Positions 11,923 through 25,399 of a DNA stretch of 64,000 nt are shown piece by piece. Source of the stretch: Rhytidiadelphus loreus (taxonomy: Eukaryota; Streptophyta; Bryopsida; Hypnales; Hylocomiaceae); NCBI GenBank assembly GCA_947034895.1, contig OX344764.1, forward strand, positions 14,136,001 through 14,200,000. Reading direction: 5' to 3'. Positions within the stretch are counted from its first letter, which is position 1. Each line of letters begins with the position of its first letter. The notes beneath the pieces were generated by a model. It worked only from the letters and a program-made list of their open reading frames with translations. It was not told the DNA's origin and did no database searches. Both the position numbers and the translations under genes were made by a program.

Positions 11923-12370
11923 ATTTGTCTTACATTTTTTGAGTTGGAATGTAGGCCAAATATAGACTACATGGATGCAATTGAAAAAAAGGTCCAAGAT
12001 GCCAAGTTTGGTTTTTTTGAAGTAGATTTGTAACCATTCCATTGAATAGTTACAAAAGCGTTATATTTCATAATGTTGTCCCTTTTTCTACACCCTTCGA
12101 ATTGTGAAAAAGTACATTTTTCAAATTTATAATAATTTCAGCTTTGGGGATTTCAATTTCTTTTAAATTTGACTACTCACCTTTAAGTACAAGTCTCTCA
12201 CATGGCTTCAAAAGTCACTAAATGTTTAAATTAGAGGGATGAGAAGACAAGCTCTTTCAATATAGAAGTGGGATGGTAGGAGGTTAAACAAATCCATATG
12301 GAATATGTACATAACACTATATAACTAAGCAATTAATGGTCCCCCCCTATGTTGGGATGGTATTATGCTT

Positions 12371-12595
12371 CGCTAGATGTCCAGGAGGGACTTATCAGTT
12401 CATTCAAATTTATCGGGGTTGGCCAAGGAGCCATAGAAGACAATTTTCTTCCAATAAAATTCCCATATTGAACCGATTTTGCTAGATGCCCAAGAGGGAC
12501 TTACCAATTAATTCAAAATATCGGGGTTGGCTAAAGAGCCATAAAAGACAATATTCCTCCGATTCCCACAATGAACCAATTTTTCAAGCACCAAG
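12371..12595. repeat. Tandem duplication, two copies of about 112 bp
   Basis: The block starting GCTAGATGTCCAGGAGGGAC, containing ATCGGGGTTGGC and ending near GAACCGATTTT, is followed directly by a second copy starting GCTAGATGCCCAAGAGGGAC. The sequence just after the repeat (AAATAAAAAATATATAGC, then AACTAACCAGCGATTCTCCC) is related to about 20.06-20.19 kb, so the whole segment belongs to a dispersed repeat. Confidence 0.8.
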
Positions 12596-12759
12596 TCCAT
12601 TTTTTTTTCTCTTTTTTTTTCTCCAAATAAAAAATATATAGCTTCTTTTTCACCATTTCTTTTTCCAGTGTTCTCCAATTGCAACCAATCCCACCTGCTA
12701 ATAACAATGAACTAACCAGCGATTCTCCCCCAACATTGTGTGCACAACTGATGAAATGA

Positions 12760-13130
12760 AGTTGCAGTGATTTTCAGGTCCGGTCAGGTCCGCCTCCTCT
12801 CTCTCCAACAGTCCAACTTCAGTCCTCCTCCGCAGACTTCCCCACTGAGTCACGTAAACTTAAAGCGCATGTGTTCAATGTGCCGTGACAGGAGCACTTT
12901 CACTGCTGCAACAGTGTTCGGCCTTTTTTTCTCCCCCACGACCCCCAAATTCCGTGACAGAGCTTGGCGCTTGCTCTCCAAGCCTCTCGTCGCGTCTGTG
13001 GCGCCCGTCGCGTCCGTCGCGTCGTGGTTTCCACGTAAAGATCTGCAAGTTCCACAACTTGAGGGCAGCGCCACACTAACAGGCGGAGTGGAGCGGAGCG
13101 GAGGTTTTTGTTATGTTTGACCTTCCTCAA
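12760..13130. other. GC-rich island of unknown nature
   Basis: A compact GC-rich stretch with frames open on both strands, for example 117 codons on + from 12767 and 74 codons on - to 12850. It includes short CGTCGCGTC repeats near 12990-13022. No domain is recognisable, and simultaneous opening on both strands points to composition rather than coding. It could be a relic of a gene or of a retroelement LTR or promoter. Confidence 0.35.
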
Positions 13131-14034
13131 GTTAAGAATTCGCTACGACAATTTCCTCGTCAATTTCAGCACTTGACTAAATTCCATGTGAGATTTAACC
13201 CCAAAATGACCCTGGAATTTCCTGAGCTTCTAAAATTTGCTCTAAATTGAACAAAAATCCAACATTTTGATACGTTGTATCAATTCTTTTTGAATTGTAA
13301 CCGTATAAAATAAAACTAGACATGTTAGAGATCACATTAGAAAATAAAACACAACAATATCTCTTACGGATTGAAAGATTATAATGTTTGATCATGAAGG
13401 TGTTAAAACTGTGAAAGTAATTTGAAGTATTTCAATCCTCTTTTCACATGTCAAATCTAAAAAGTTGGTCACCAAAAAAATATGAGGTTAAAGGGCCTAA
13501 CATGCATAACCCCAATCAATTTATAACTTCTCAAAATCTGCCCTATAGTTTTTTTAAATGAATTTCTAATGTGATTTTTTCTCAAAGATCTAGTGTATTT
13601 GAGGCTCATTCCCAAGAGCCCTCAACACTACAAAAAGTCAAGATTGCAATGGACACCCATGCACAAAATCTTGAATAGAAAAATCATAATCAATCATTTT
13701 CAAAATCAGATTTTTGAAGCTAAAACTAAACTTCCAAAATAATTTTTCAAAAATATAAACTACTACAAATAGAAATTTGGTAAGGTTTTGTTTAACTTAG
13801 AAAATTGGTCAAGGACACATTCTCTCCTCAGGGTCATTTAGGGGTTAAACCACCAACTTCTTCTACTAGAAAGTCCATTTCCTATCTACAACCCTATTTA
13901 CACTTCTTGTTGCAAATTCAACTCGTTGTGAATTCAATTTGGAATCTTCTTGAAATGGAATGGAATCGAATTCCAAGGCAAGTGATCAGAACTCCACTAC
14001 CACCACCACCCTTTGTTTGTAGAGCCCTTGCCCC

Positions 14035-14237
14035 CACTACAAGAGAAAGGGGTGTTTTAAGTATAGTTCTAGTAGTATAGTCCTGTAATTGATGACCTTT
14101 TAGGAGATTTTTAGGAAAGTTCTACTGAAAACAAATGTATTTCAAGTAATTTTTTACTAAAAATCTCCTAAGAGGTCATAAATAAGAGAACTATTTTACA
14201 AGGACTATATTTAAAAACACCCCTTTCTCTCGTAGTG
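14035..14237. mobile_element. CACTA-like MITE
   Basis: The element begins CACTACAAGAGAAAGGGG and ends with the reverse complement CCCCTTTCTCTCGTAGTG. The inverted arms run about 80 bp each, through TGACCTTTTAGGAGATTTT and its partner, around a small loop. The CACTAC terminus is the hallmark of the CACTA (En/Spm) transposon superfamily. The element is too short to encode transposase. The flanks are CCC and TCC, a possible imperfect 3-bp target duplication. Confidence 0.75.
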
Positions 14238-14239
14238 TC

Positions 14240-16600
14240 CCCTCTAAATGATGTTCAAACCTCCTCCCTAAATTGTTCAAACTGTTAAGTCCCAAAAATG
14301 TTAAAAGTTTATTACTACCCGTGTTTCTTTTGTAAAATAGAAATGAGACTGATGGGTCTTTTTTAGAAACTAGAGGGAGTATTAAAGATAAGTCTAACAC
14401 CAACTTAGAACTTTTCAGGCAAAAAGTCAAATGAAAATAGTTCTACAATGAAAATGCTAATTTCAAAATTTTTAGCCTTAGCTTAAAAGTTGATTAAAAC
14501 TGTGTTCAACACCAATTTAGATTTATCAACATTAATTAAAAATAGCTCCAAAAACTAACTTTGGTAACTTTTGAGCTATTTTTCTTTTGTATATAAAGTT
14601 GAACTACACAAAGTAAATTATCTTCACTTCTCTTTCTTTTCTTTCTTTGCTTCATTTCTATTTTCTCTTGGTTGTCTTTGTAGGTGATGGTGTGTTGCAC
14701 TAAATTTTATTTTTTAGCTATGGCTACCTTCTCTTTATGACCTTTGGTGTATGGTGTTGCAAAAACAGGGAGTTGTCAAGATTGCACTATCCTTTTTGCT
14801 AACACACTAGTATGCTTTTTCATATTCCATTTGTAATTTTAAGTTTGATGAAATTGTCAAATTTGTTCATTTATAAAAGTAGTTGGAGTGATTTGTCATT
14901 TAGTAAGTCTTTATTGAATTGTATCAATTCTTAGATTGCATTCACGAAGTAGTCTATGTAATTTCAGTTTCAACAATTATTCTAATAATATTATCACTTT
15001 TATTGCTTTAGTTGGAGATTTCTCATTAAGTAACTTCCTTTTCAATAGGATCTAGGAATGATTTGCCTATATAATAGCTCAACCCAAGTTGATGCATATA
15101 AATATTGATATAAATAGATATCTTGACATTCCATGATTTTTTGGAATAAATTGACTTATGAACATGGAATTTTCTTAGTCATATTTTACACTTACTTAGA
15201 TAGTGTGAAATTTTTAGTGCAAATTTTAAAGTAAAGTCTTCAATATATTTACTACACTAGCATTATCTATTTGTTGTTTGCAAGTTCTTTGTATCTTTGT
15301 ATCTTTGTATTTATGTACTATTTGCATTTTGTTTTTTTGTACTATTTTGTATTTTGTATTTGTACTATTTGTACCATATTAAATATAATAAGTTATTACA
15401 TTTAACTAATTATTATGTCACTAAAGATTGTTAAATTGACTGAGTGCCATATTAATTCCAAGTACGGAATTATTGAGTATATTAAAAATAAATACAATGT
15501 GCCATTTAAAACATTGTTCAAGAACAAAAACAACAAAAGTTCACCTAATTTTTATTTATTGCCATGGTTATTGGGAGTACAATGGTTGAAACTCAAATTT
15601 GTTAACTCATACTTATATGATATTTCATTGTACCAAAATTCACCTACAACTTTCATTTGAATTTTGTTCAAAGGTTTATACAAATTAAATACCATTTCAT
15701 ACACATTAAGGGCAATTGAAATAGTTTTTCTTTTTCTTTTGCATAAATCATTTCAATAAATTCATTTTGAGATTCAATTTGGGGAATAAAGCTAATATTA
15801 TTTTAATTTCACTTATGTTAACTACACAAATTTTGTACCTTATTACTACAACTAGTGGAACAACTTTTGGAACAAAGCCTCACATGTTTGTTGTTCTTGT
15901 TCTACAAAACAATTTAAAAATAATGTTAAAAATACTATTATTAACCAAATCAAGAATCTCCAAGTATCTAGGGTATTGTGCATTCAAAAGGATAAGGAAG
16001 GCACACATCCTTGGCTCATAGTTAAGATGATTCTTCCTTTTAACATTTATTCTTAAGTATTTCAATAGTGTTTTAGGGACCTGTGCTTTGAATAATTGTT
16101 TAGAATGTTATTTAGAAAGATGATTGGAAAAAATGCTTGTCAAAAAATACACATGAAAGATGAAACTCCATATGACTTCATTTGACTTTAGTTTTAAACT
16201 TCATTTTCATTTTTTGTTTTATATACTTCTTTTGGATACAAGATGGAGTAGGAAAGACTTCAATACCATAGGAAGAAGGCTTTGAAACGGAATGTATATT
16301 TGAATTTGCAAGGTTGCAACTAATCTAATGAAATAATATAGTCATATCACTATATTATGCCATGAGAAATTGCAAGCCAATATATTACTTATCTATTCAA
16401 TTGTCCTCTTCTCTTTGTTATCTTTGTTATTTTGTCGTTTAACATGGGTTAAAAAAACAAGGTGGAAACCCCACTTACAATTGAAAAACGTGAGTGTAAA
16501 TACTATGCCCATCAAGCTGTTAGATTCTTAAAAGAATAATGTGCACAACTAAAGATGATTGATGCACTAAAAGAAACTCAAAACAAACTAACCTACATTT
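14240..16600. other. AT-rich intergenic DNA without a gene
   Basis: No recognisable gene. Low-complexity TTTGTA/TTTGTACTATTT repeats occur around 15290-15375. A few 60-85 codon frames are at chance level for AT-rich DNA and show no domain. Confidence 0.5.
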
Positions 16601-16606
16601 AAGAAT

Positions 16607-16890
16607 GTAAGGTAGAACTGCCTATCACCACCTTGATTTGCAATTTGAGTATCTTGGGGCCAATTCCAATAGGGGCACCTATTTTTCAGAGGTGTGTGTT
16701 TGTTCCAAGAATCAAACCCAAGTAGAATTATAATTTTTTGATTAAAACTGTAATTTCTATGAATTTTTTAAGTGGTATGCCTTGAAATTTACAAAACCGC
16801 CTATAGACTAGAGTCATAAACGTTCCCTAATGAACCCATAACCACCCAAGTCAAGTACAAAATATTCACCACTAATAGAGTGACACATTA
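16607..16890. repeat. GTAAGGTAG-ended dispersed element, forward copy
   Basis: It begins GTAAGGTAGAACTGCC and matches, in reverse complement, the segment 52360-52634 that abuts the CHS promoter. Shared blocks in order include ATTTGCAAT, TATCTTGGGG, AGAATTATAATTTT, AACTGTAA, TTACAAAACCG and AACCCATAA. The GTAAGGTAG terminus resembles those of the MITE families described elsewhere in the window. Confidence 0.7.
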
Positions 16891-17149
16891 TCCCTAGTTG
16901 TCATAAAAGAATCAGATTTTATCATAGAAGGCTTTGATTTCTGTCATAAGAAGAATGGATTTGGATTGTTTTCTGGATGAAATTGGACCCAAAGTTAGGT
17001 GATGGAATTGGGCTGGTCTACTCACGGAATTGCAAAATGAATCAATGGTAATGAGTTGGTTTACCTTAATCAGCAAAAAGGGTTCTTGATCACGCTTCAA
17101 TCCTTGATTTTTACGACCATGCCCCTTATTTGACGCCCCTTATTTCTTT

Positions 17150-18250
17150 TAACCCTTGAACGTCGACAGGGACGCCAAACGTCCGATGGATGACAAAGGA
17201 ATCTTTGAGTGTAGGACGAAAGTGCAACTATTCATCCTTGGAATTGGATTTGGAATGGAAAGATCTCCTACAAAACATTGACTTCCCAGTAGGTGCTTTT
17301 GCTATTTCTTTGACCAATGATTCACACGGTAATCACCCCTTCGACGTTCAAGGGGTAATGTCACTCTTTACATGCAACCCAATGTTGGCCCAATTGTACA
17401 AAACTCTCTTTTATAACCGCCACGTGCGTACAAGGTGTGAGCGAGTCCATAAATATCTTTCGGAAAGAGCCGAGGTCCGTTCTGGGTCGTGTACTGTCTA
17501 CCGACAGTATTGGGCACCACGTTGCCACTCTTCCATTGATCCTGATTTCATTCCAGATTTTTCTCTCATCACTTTCACTTTCTTCCCGGTTCTTCCGTCT
17601 TGAAGCACCGAAGAAGACTTGAATGATACCCTTTTTTTTCATTGGATTCCAGTCGTGGATTTCTACTGGAATACGTGAAGTACCGTATCCGACAGAAGAA
17701 TTTTGCAAAAACTTTCTTGCAGACATCATTCACAGGTAAACTGCTGCTGCTACAGACAACTACAGTAACTAATAAACATAACTTCGGCAACTGACGGAAT
17801 CATGGAATTGTTTTTTCTGTTTTTTCTGTTTGCAGTTGACTGTCAAAGGAATGACTTGAAAAGCTTTATTTTAAGCTTAGATCCACAGGCAAGCAGTCCT
17901 GAACTCCTGATGTCTCCTGAAGCGCAACGAACTTTATATTAATAAGTTCAGTTGTGACGGTAAAAACCGTATGCAGCAAGCTTGTCGGTAGGACTCGTGT
18001 CGATGTCGTGGACTCACAGGAAAACTATTATCTTGAGTCAAATGAAGTGTTAGAAAAAAAGTTGCGGATTTTCAACTCAGTCTTTGGAGAAAAAACTGAA
18101 TCAAAAATCTTTCTTTGAGAGATTGAAGTTGAATCTGATTTGATTGATTGACTGATTGACTGACTGACTGAAGAGTCTTTGCGAACGGAAGTTCTGAGTA
18201 ATTAGGCCCCATGTGAATCTAGATAGACAGAGTCTGTAGCGGTACTGAAA
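17150..18250. other. GC-richer island, possible gene relic or promoter
   Basis: Base composition rises toward that of genes. A 137-codon frame (17190-17603, +) and a 122-codon frame on the other strand (17361-17729) overlap, and neither has a recognisable domain. One CACGTG lies near 17421. Around 18136-18172 is a short TTGA/CTGA tetranucleotide repeat. I cannot assign a product. Confidence 0.35.
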
Positions 18251-18402
18251 GCGTTTTGGATTTTTTTTTTGTAATGAGTTTAGGTTTCAACTTTATAGAA
18301 ACACCGATAATATGTGACTAAATTTTTTATTCATGCAATAGAGTCTAGTTTGACCACATTGGAACTGAAGAAAGTTAGAGAAGTGTTTTATTTTATACTT
18401 CT

Positions 18403-18733
18403 TAAGGTAACAGGTCTATAAAGCGCCCAGGCTCTAAAATCGCCCACCTCCTGAAATGTACACGGTTTGTACATGTTTTTTTTCCATGGAATCTGCAATG
18501 TACAAATAGTGTACATTTCAGGAGGCGGACAATTTTAGAGCCCATTGCATTTGAACTTCAAAAATTTGTAACTAATTCTACAAAGCTCCAAAAAAATATG
18601 AAACAATTTGGGTTAGATGCCAATTCCACTTGTCTTTCAAGGATAATTTATTGAAAAATATTTCAAGAAGTTTCACCTCCCCAAAAATCAGTTCCAACTC
18701 TTAAATGGTCGATTTATGGACCTATTACCTTAC
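18403..18733. mobile_element. MITE-like element, GTAAGGTA family, copy 2
   Basis: The left end TTAAGGTAACAGGTCTATAA pairs with the reverse complement of the right end, GTAAGGTAATAGGTCCATAA. An internal palindrome at about 18431-18545 joins GGCTCTAAAATCGCCCACC to its near complement, with AATGTACAC and GTGTACATT at its heart. The right half (TATGAAACAATTTGGGTTAG, then ATGCCAATTCCACTTGTC) is shared with 20632-21010. Confidence 0.8.
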
Positions 18734-18959
18734 AATTACATCATTTACTCTTGTCATCTCAAAGCTAATTAATAATGCCACTTTTTTGTAGTCCCCCGTC
18801 TCCCCTATATGTATCTTACTTAGTAGCCTATTCTCATGGCGATTTAACTTCTTTCGGCAGTTAATTAGTCTTTCTCCTTCTTTCATTTCCTTATGTATAA
18901 ATATATCTTAGTTGGCAAGTGATTAGTCCAATTGGGATTTCGTAGATTAGTAAGTTAGT

Positions 18960-19330
18960 GTGCTCTAAAAGCACCCATGTTCTAAATGCGACCCCTATCA
19001 TTAGGTGAGATTTGGGATGTCCTGAAGACTGCGAATTATCATGTAGTGGGAACAAGTGAACTTGATTGCTACACTGATATTGCAACTGTCCTACGTGGCC
19101 AAAAGGCTGCCACCTCATTTTTCAAAACAAAACAAAACAACAAAACATTCAACTTTATTTTTTCAAATTAAGGATTGATTAATTTTTTGACAAATGGTTG
19201 TTCCTTCACTATAGGGGAACAACGAAGGGAACATGCCTGAAACAATCTTTTGTTAGCCTCAAATCCTCCCTTATGCTAGAAATGCATAACATGTTGCTTA
19301 AAATACGTTACTATCAATGATGAGTTAGGT
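18960..19330. repeat. Dispersed repeat, partner of 3.94-4.44 kb
   Basis: This is the second, diverged copy of the repeat at 3940-4440. It shares CCTACGTGGCCAAAAG, GCCACCTCATTT and GGTTGTTCCTTCACTA in the same order. Confidence 0.65.
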
Positions 19331-20631
19331 AGGCTTAAATGATTGCTTTAAGAGCAGACTACCATATAGGATATTGTATTTAAAAAAAATAGAATCCAAG
19401 TGTTCAAATTGACATAACTTATTGCTAAAAGTAAAAAAATATTTATGTTTCAATAAATTGAAGCATGTTAAGTAGTTCTAGAAGTGAAAATTGGGAATTT
19501 GCCTACGGTTTTCATTTTCAATTGGCTATTTTGGAAAACAAATCAAATCATTTGTAACCAATTATTGGTCTTCTTTGTGCTATGCTCGTGAACATGTGAA
19601 CGTATGGCTTGCTGAAAACTAACTTCCATCAACAAATTCTTCATTCAATTTTGTCTCAAAAAGCCTTTACTTTCAATTTGGATCTCACTCAATCAATTGG
19701 AGTGATGAATCTATTTACACCCAAAAAGATACTAATTAAAAATATACTAATTATGGGTATGAAACATCATTTTATCATCCAGGTTTACATACATTTCATT
19801 ACCATATCATAATTGCGACTTTGTAATTGCTACTTTGTAATTGCTACTTTGAAATTCTTCTATGAGATTCCTGAGTGATTCCGTCCATTCAAAACTGAAG
19901 AATATACAATTCCAAAACATTTCCCTCAATCAACATGTAGAGACCAATGTTCTTGTTGAATATATTTTTTGAGTTTTACCAATTATTTTCCTTTAATTCC
20001 CATATTGAAATGATTTTTTGAGTACTGAGTTCAGATTTTTCTCTATTTTTTACTCTAAATAAAAAATTTATAAAAAAATTCACCAATATACTTTTTTTTC
20101 TTTGTTTGTTTTATGTTTTCAAATTTCAACCAATTTTTTTCCCCAATTCCTCCAACTTAAAATAAACTAACCGGTGATTCTCCCCAAACATTGATGGAGA
20201 CCCCAGAAATAAATAAAAACTGAGGTCTTCCTGCGTGGCCTCGTTATTCCTGGCTTCTGCTGACTCAGAAATTTGACCAAATAAAAGCCGATTTGAATGG
20301 TGCCAGTGTGAAAGGGTCGACACAGATGTCGAGTGACTTTAGGGTTCAATATAAACTCCTTTCACACTTGCACACCACCCGGAAAGTCCATGCATTGGAA
20401 ATTCGTTAGAATAAGAGGAGACAAAGATGCTGACGTGGATAACATTCCACCACTCGTTAGTTATGTCAAATTAGGTAGCCCAAGGTAAAGTAAGTTAAAG
20501 GGAAATATCGTTGGTCCCGGTTCAAGTGACTCTACAGATTATATTTATATATTTATTATATTTTTGAGACCGCACATGAAATGAAGGTCCACCAAAACAA
20601 AACAAAACAATCTTCACTTTCATATCAATGA

Positions 20632-21010
20632 AGTAGGAGGTCTATAAAGTACTCGGACACTAAAGGCCCACTTCTTGAAATGTACACTATTTGTACCCTT
20701 TGCTTTTTGATTGCTTTCCATACATTATTGATTGCTTCAATAATGTACAAAGATATGAAGAATTTACGTTTGATTGCTTTCCATACAAATAGTGTACATT
20801 TCACAAGGTAGAGAGTGACACTTTCGGTGACCAATTGAGTTTTGACTCAAAAATTCATAATTAATTCCACAAAGTTTAAAAAAATATGAAACGGCTTGGG
20901 TTAGATTCCAATTTCATTTGTCTTTCATGGGAAATTTACTGAAAAATAAATTTCAAGAATCTTAACCTTTTTAAACTCTTAAATGGGCACTTCATGGACC
21001 TCCTATCTTA
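20632..21010. mobile_element. MITE-like element, GTAAGGTA family, copy 3
   Basis: The left end GTAGGAGGTCTATAAAG and the reverse complement of the right end (GATAGGAGGTCCATGAAG) form the terminal inverted repeat. The internal palindrome carries AAATGTACACTATTTGTAC and its complement at about 20678-20698 and 20783-20805. Its middle also contains a short internal duplication (TTGATTGCTTTCCATACA appears twice). Confidence 0.8.
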
Positions 21011-21739
21011 TTGGATGCTAGTGTAGATGTTCACATTTTGGTTTTGCCATGTGTTGCCGTGTTAGAAAGCTTTGATGATGTCAAAAGACTGAATCTTCAA
21101 GTCGCACAAAAAAGATCCCTCTTCAAATCACATGGGATCAAGAAGCTTCAGAGGTGCAAAAAACTCCATTTTCTTCACCCTATTTTGTTGTGGTTTGTAT
21201 TGCATTTCATGACATCTCATGGCTACTTTGGGGTCTATGATTCCAATTATGAATTCCAATTTTTACAATTAGATAATCTTGACATGAGTAATTAATTTTT
21301 GTGTTTATATCCAAAGTAAAAAAAAATCAGCTTTTGATTTAATATGACTAGTGGGTAATTGCACACTATCGTACACAAAGTCCCATCCTACAGTTGAGGT
21401 GCATAGAAATGCTTAATTTGTAGCTAGTTTGCATTAGAAATTGCAATATTTGCACTAAAAATCAGACTACCTTATCTACCTTCTTTTCCCATAGTTTATT
21501 GATGACCTTCAACTAAAAATTCTAGAACCCCCCCCCCCCCTAAATTTTTTTTGGTATAAAATAAACATTTAGAGAAACAAAAAACAAAAAGTATACTTTT
21601 AAAAACCCTTAAAATAAAATTTAAATTTTGGTGCCTCAAAGTTGAATATTAAAATCTTGAATAATCCTAAAATAATTTGAACATAAAAAATGCAATTTTT
21701 TCAATCGTGAAATCCTATTTTTCCCTCTAAAGGACCAAG

Positions 21740-22650
21740 TTGTGTTTGGGGGCAACATAGAAATTTTGGGCAACTCAATATGAATGAAGATTTTATTTTT
21801 TCTTTGAAATTTTCACACAACATGGGAATGAAGAGTAGCTTTAAGGCCCAACAATTTTCATAACTTTTGACTACATGGTTAAAATGTTATTGTATGATAT
21901 GTAGTTTTTTCCATCCACCGAGCAATTTGAGTAGATAAAAAAAAATCACTTTTTTTAGAAATAAAAATTTGAATTTGGTTTTCTATATTTATATATATGT
22001 GGTAAACTTTGAATCATTCCATTTCAATTAATGGGATGAAAGTCATGAGGAGTTTTAGTATGTGGACAATTATGGATTCTCTACTCTAAAATAAACTTTT
22101 AAGTCCCACATTTAACTCAATTTCAATATTTAGAAAAAAATTAAACCGGAGGATGCAAATTGTTTATTATAACATTACAACCATTGGGATTGGCATTTTT
22201 CAATTCTATAACTATATTATTAACAATTTAGTATTTTGAATCATTCTCTACTTCTTTCTACTTACTATTTTTTTCCTACATGTTATACAATTCCAAATGA
22301 TCTGAAAAATTTCAAGCATGTAGCCAACTTGCTTAGGAAAAAGAATCCAAAGAAGCACCACCGTTTTGGACATTTTTTCATAGAAAAGTGAGCTTGTGAA
22401 GCTCAGCTGCCTTGTTTTTTGGAGGGCCAAAAAAATGATTTTAGTGAATTTGAATGCATATATCTTGCAATCTATGCGGTGGAAATTTCTGAATTTTTTT
22501 TGGCATATTTTCTAACCAGCTTACTACAAGATTCTATAGCTACTTATGTCTAATAATGTTTTTTTCTTCCAGAAGTTGGTACTTGTACTAAAAATGACAG
22601 TTTGGGAGTATTTTTAGTCAAAGAACTTAAGGGGTTAAAATATGACCTCA
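21740..22650. repeat. Long dispersed repeat, copy B
   Basis: Colinear with 5600-6600 (same orientation). The two copies have diverged by substitutions and small indels. No coding frame is conserved between them, which argues for a non-coding repeat. Confidence 0.7.
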
Positions 22651-22994
22651 ACGAAAAGGTTAGATATCATTGTTTACAATAAAATATGGCCAATTTGAAT
22701 TCATGTTTGAACTAGAAAAGGAAGAAAAAAATTTAATTAATTAGTTGAAAAATAAGGGGCAATTTTTTACATTTGTTCAATGAATTGAAAATTTTTAAAT
22801 CATTTGTGTCCTTACATAAATGCTAATTTTGAATTTAGAATTGGAACAATCACAATAGGGGCCAAATGGATGGGCAGAATAATTAGATATATGAATATAT
22901 AAAAAGTAGTGAAATATTTTAAATAATTTGATCTTTTTAATCCCTAAAGTCCCATTGAAGAGGCTAAGGATGGTACCTATGCTCATGGGCCTCA

Positions 22995-23557
22995 GGGGGT
23001 GCACTTAGTTCTACTATAACAAACCACGTGCGAACAAGTGGTTTCTAATAAACTATAATTTCAACCTAAAAGTTTGAACATTGTTTAATAATGACTATAG
23101 CTTTCTATTGCCAAAATTTCCAACTCAAATAAAATATGAAATGATTTCTAGAAGAGGTTGAAAATGAACTAAAATGGCATGTTTTTCAACTCAAATAATT
23201 ATAGAGGACACATTTAGATGACCATTAAGTCAATATTCAACTCAAAATGAGCTTTCAATAATGATTTATTTTTAGGAACTTTTTGTTCATTTTTTAGACA
23301 ATTTTTTCTTATATAATATAGGGGTGTGAAAGTTATTTTTCAGTTCTATAGTGTATCGTTTTACTTCAAAAATTTGTAACTAATTATTATTAACAAATAG
23401 AAATGTCAATAATTCAAAACATAAACTTTCAAAGTCTGAAAATCTATTCATATTTTTTATTTTGTTTTATTTAAAATTCAAAAAGTATATAGGGGGTCCA
23501 AAGTTTTGTTTGCACGTGGTTTCTAATGGACACTCTAAATCCCCCCCCCCCCCCGAG
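22995..23557. mobile_element. Candidate MULE-like non-autonomous element
   Basis: The flanks carry an apparent target duplication, TCATGGGCCTCA at 22983-22994 and TCATGGGCTCA at 23558-23568. Between them, the left end starts GGGGGTGCAC and soon contains AAACCACGTGCGAAC. The right end, in reverse complement, starts with a G-run and contains AAACCACGTGCAAAC. Imperfect terminal inverted repeats of about 40 bp with a flanking duplication of about 11 bp fit a Mutator-like (MULE) deletion derivative. The interior is AT-rich and non-coding. Confidence 0.5.
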
Positions 23558-23569
23558 TCATGGGCTCAA

Positions 23570-25390
23570 GATCCTAGGCTCACATAATAGCAACCTCAGT
23601 AAAAAAACTAATATGGAATTATGTATTTATGTACATATGTAGAGACAGAGACAAAAAAAATATTCTATAAATATATATAGAGATTATATTTTGTTTATAT
23701 AGAATAAAATTACTCACTTCATTTGAATAGGTAATGTGACAGTAATGGAGCATATTGTTTTATGGGCAACCATAGCATCTCTTTGCAAAAATATGGAATT
23801 GAATTTTTTCTGAATTCAGTATTTACAATTTTCAAAAGAACAAATTTCATAGGATTTTAGTTTTCTTTCTAGAACAATCTTAACATTGGAGTTAGTGTGT
23901 TTCACTTCCATCTTAAAACTATTAACAATTTAGATTTTTTTTTTGTCTGGTACTTATTTCCACTACATAATTTTTTGACAAATGAAATTTAAGGTTCATG
24001 TTGTGGAATTCTTAAATTTAAATTCTCAGTTCAATTCTCTAACAAAAAATAATAATTCAAATTTTTTAGTGAATTTTTTTTAAGTTAAGTGGATTCAAAA
24101 TCTTATAATCTAATATTGTAAAGTACAAAAAATCTTGTTTTCTTCACTTTAAATGCTTATACCTTCCAAATTATTCAGTGAAGTTTTTTGAATTTTCTTC
24201 AACATATTATGGTATCTAATACAAGAGCCAATTTTGGATATAAAAAAACATATTTAACATTTTTTTCTTTGCATTGGACATGATAATTTTGAATATTTTT
24301 TGACGAACAAATGGCCTTGGGACTTTTGGGGCTTAAGTAGCAATTAATTCCTCACACTCGCAATTCCTCCATTATCACAAATGCCAATTAGACCTCATAC
24401 TTGAATTAGAGAATCAAATTAAAGTTACACAAAGACCTTCCTAAAAATACTATGATAGTGTGTTGCCTTCTCATCTTACAAAAATAAATCTCACCTAGTC
24501 TATTTTTTTGATTGATTGCTAGTTAGTCTTGATTGCTAATTTTGCCCAAACATGAAGCACCAACATTACAACTTCATATTCTAAGGCACCTTAAGTAGGG
24601 TCATAGTCATCCTTAAATGAAAATATTTAGTTATTGGAGATATTATAGAATATTAGAAAATCACTAATAATGCTTTTTTATAGGATATAGATAATAGAAA
24701 TATCCTAAAAATTTCTTTGGCATTTTTCTGCTATAAAACTCATATTTCTTTTTCTTCATATATCATGATAATTTTTCATCTATCCCTATAAGACTCATGC
24801 CTAAATCTTCACAAGGAGCAAGATAGGTGAGCTTACCTAGTTAGTGCGTTTATTTGAAGTTGGCTTTCAAACCTAGTCCACACTCAAAACAAACTCTCTT
24901 ATAGTACATTGGTTTGTCCTAATATTGAAGGAAGAAAATTAGTATCAATACAAAATTTTATTCTCATAGAAATCAATACACTACAATAATACATCAACTT
25001 GCACTAATTCAAAATAATATAACTTTATTAACCCCTAATTGACCAAAGAGTCCACTTTGAGCTTTGAGAGTAACACCTTCTACATTTTATAATTTTTTTA
25101 GCTCCTAACTGAAGACTAAGGAACCTACTTTGAGGTCTTGAAAACTTGACTTTATGATTTGGAGTTTCTACCCCAAATATTTAGGATGGATGTTAATCAT
25201 TCTAATTTATGTATAAATCTTTGTTTTGCATCATTTTGATAAATATTGAAAAAATTAAAAGTTTTATTTAAAATTTCAATATTAAAAAAAAATAGCTAAA
25301 AATACATTCTAAAAAAGATTTAATTAATTTTGTATAGATTGTATAGATTCATACCTATTCAAAAACATTAGAATCATTCAATTCCAAATA
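23570..25390. other. AT-rich intergenic DNA without a gene
   Basis: No recognisable gene. Part of it (about 23.76-24.32 kb) looks like a further diverged relative of the 5.6 and 21.7 kb repeats. The rest shows no structure I can describe. Confidence 0.5.
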
Positions 25391-25399
25391 ATGAAGAGT

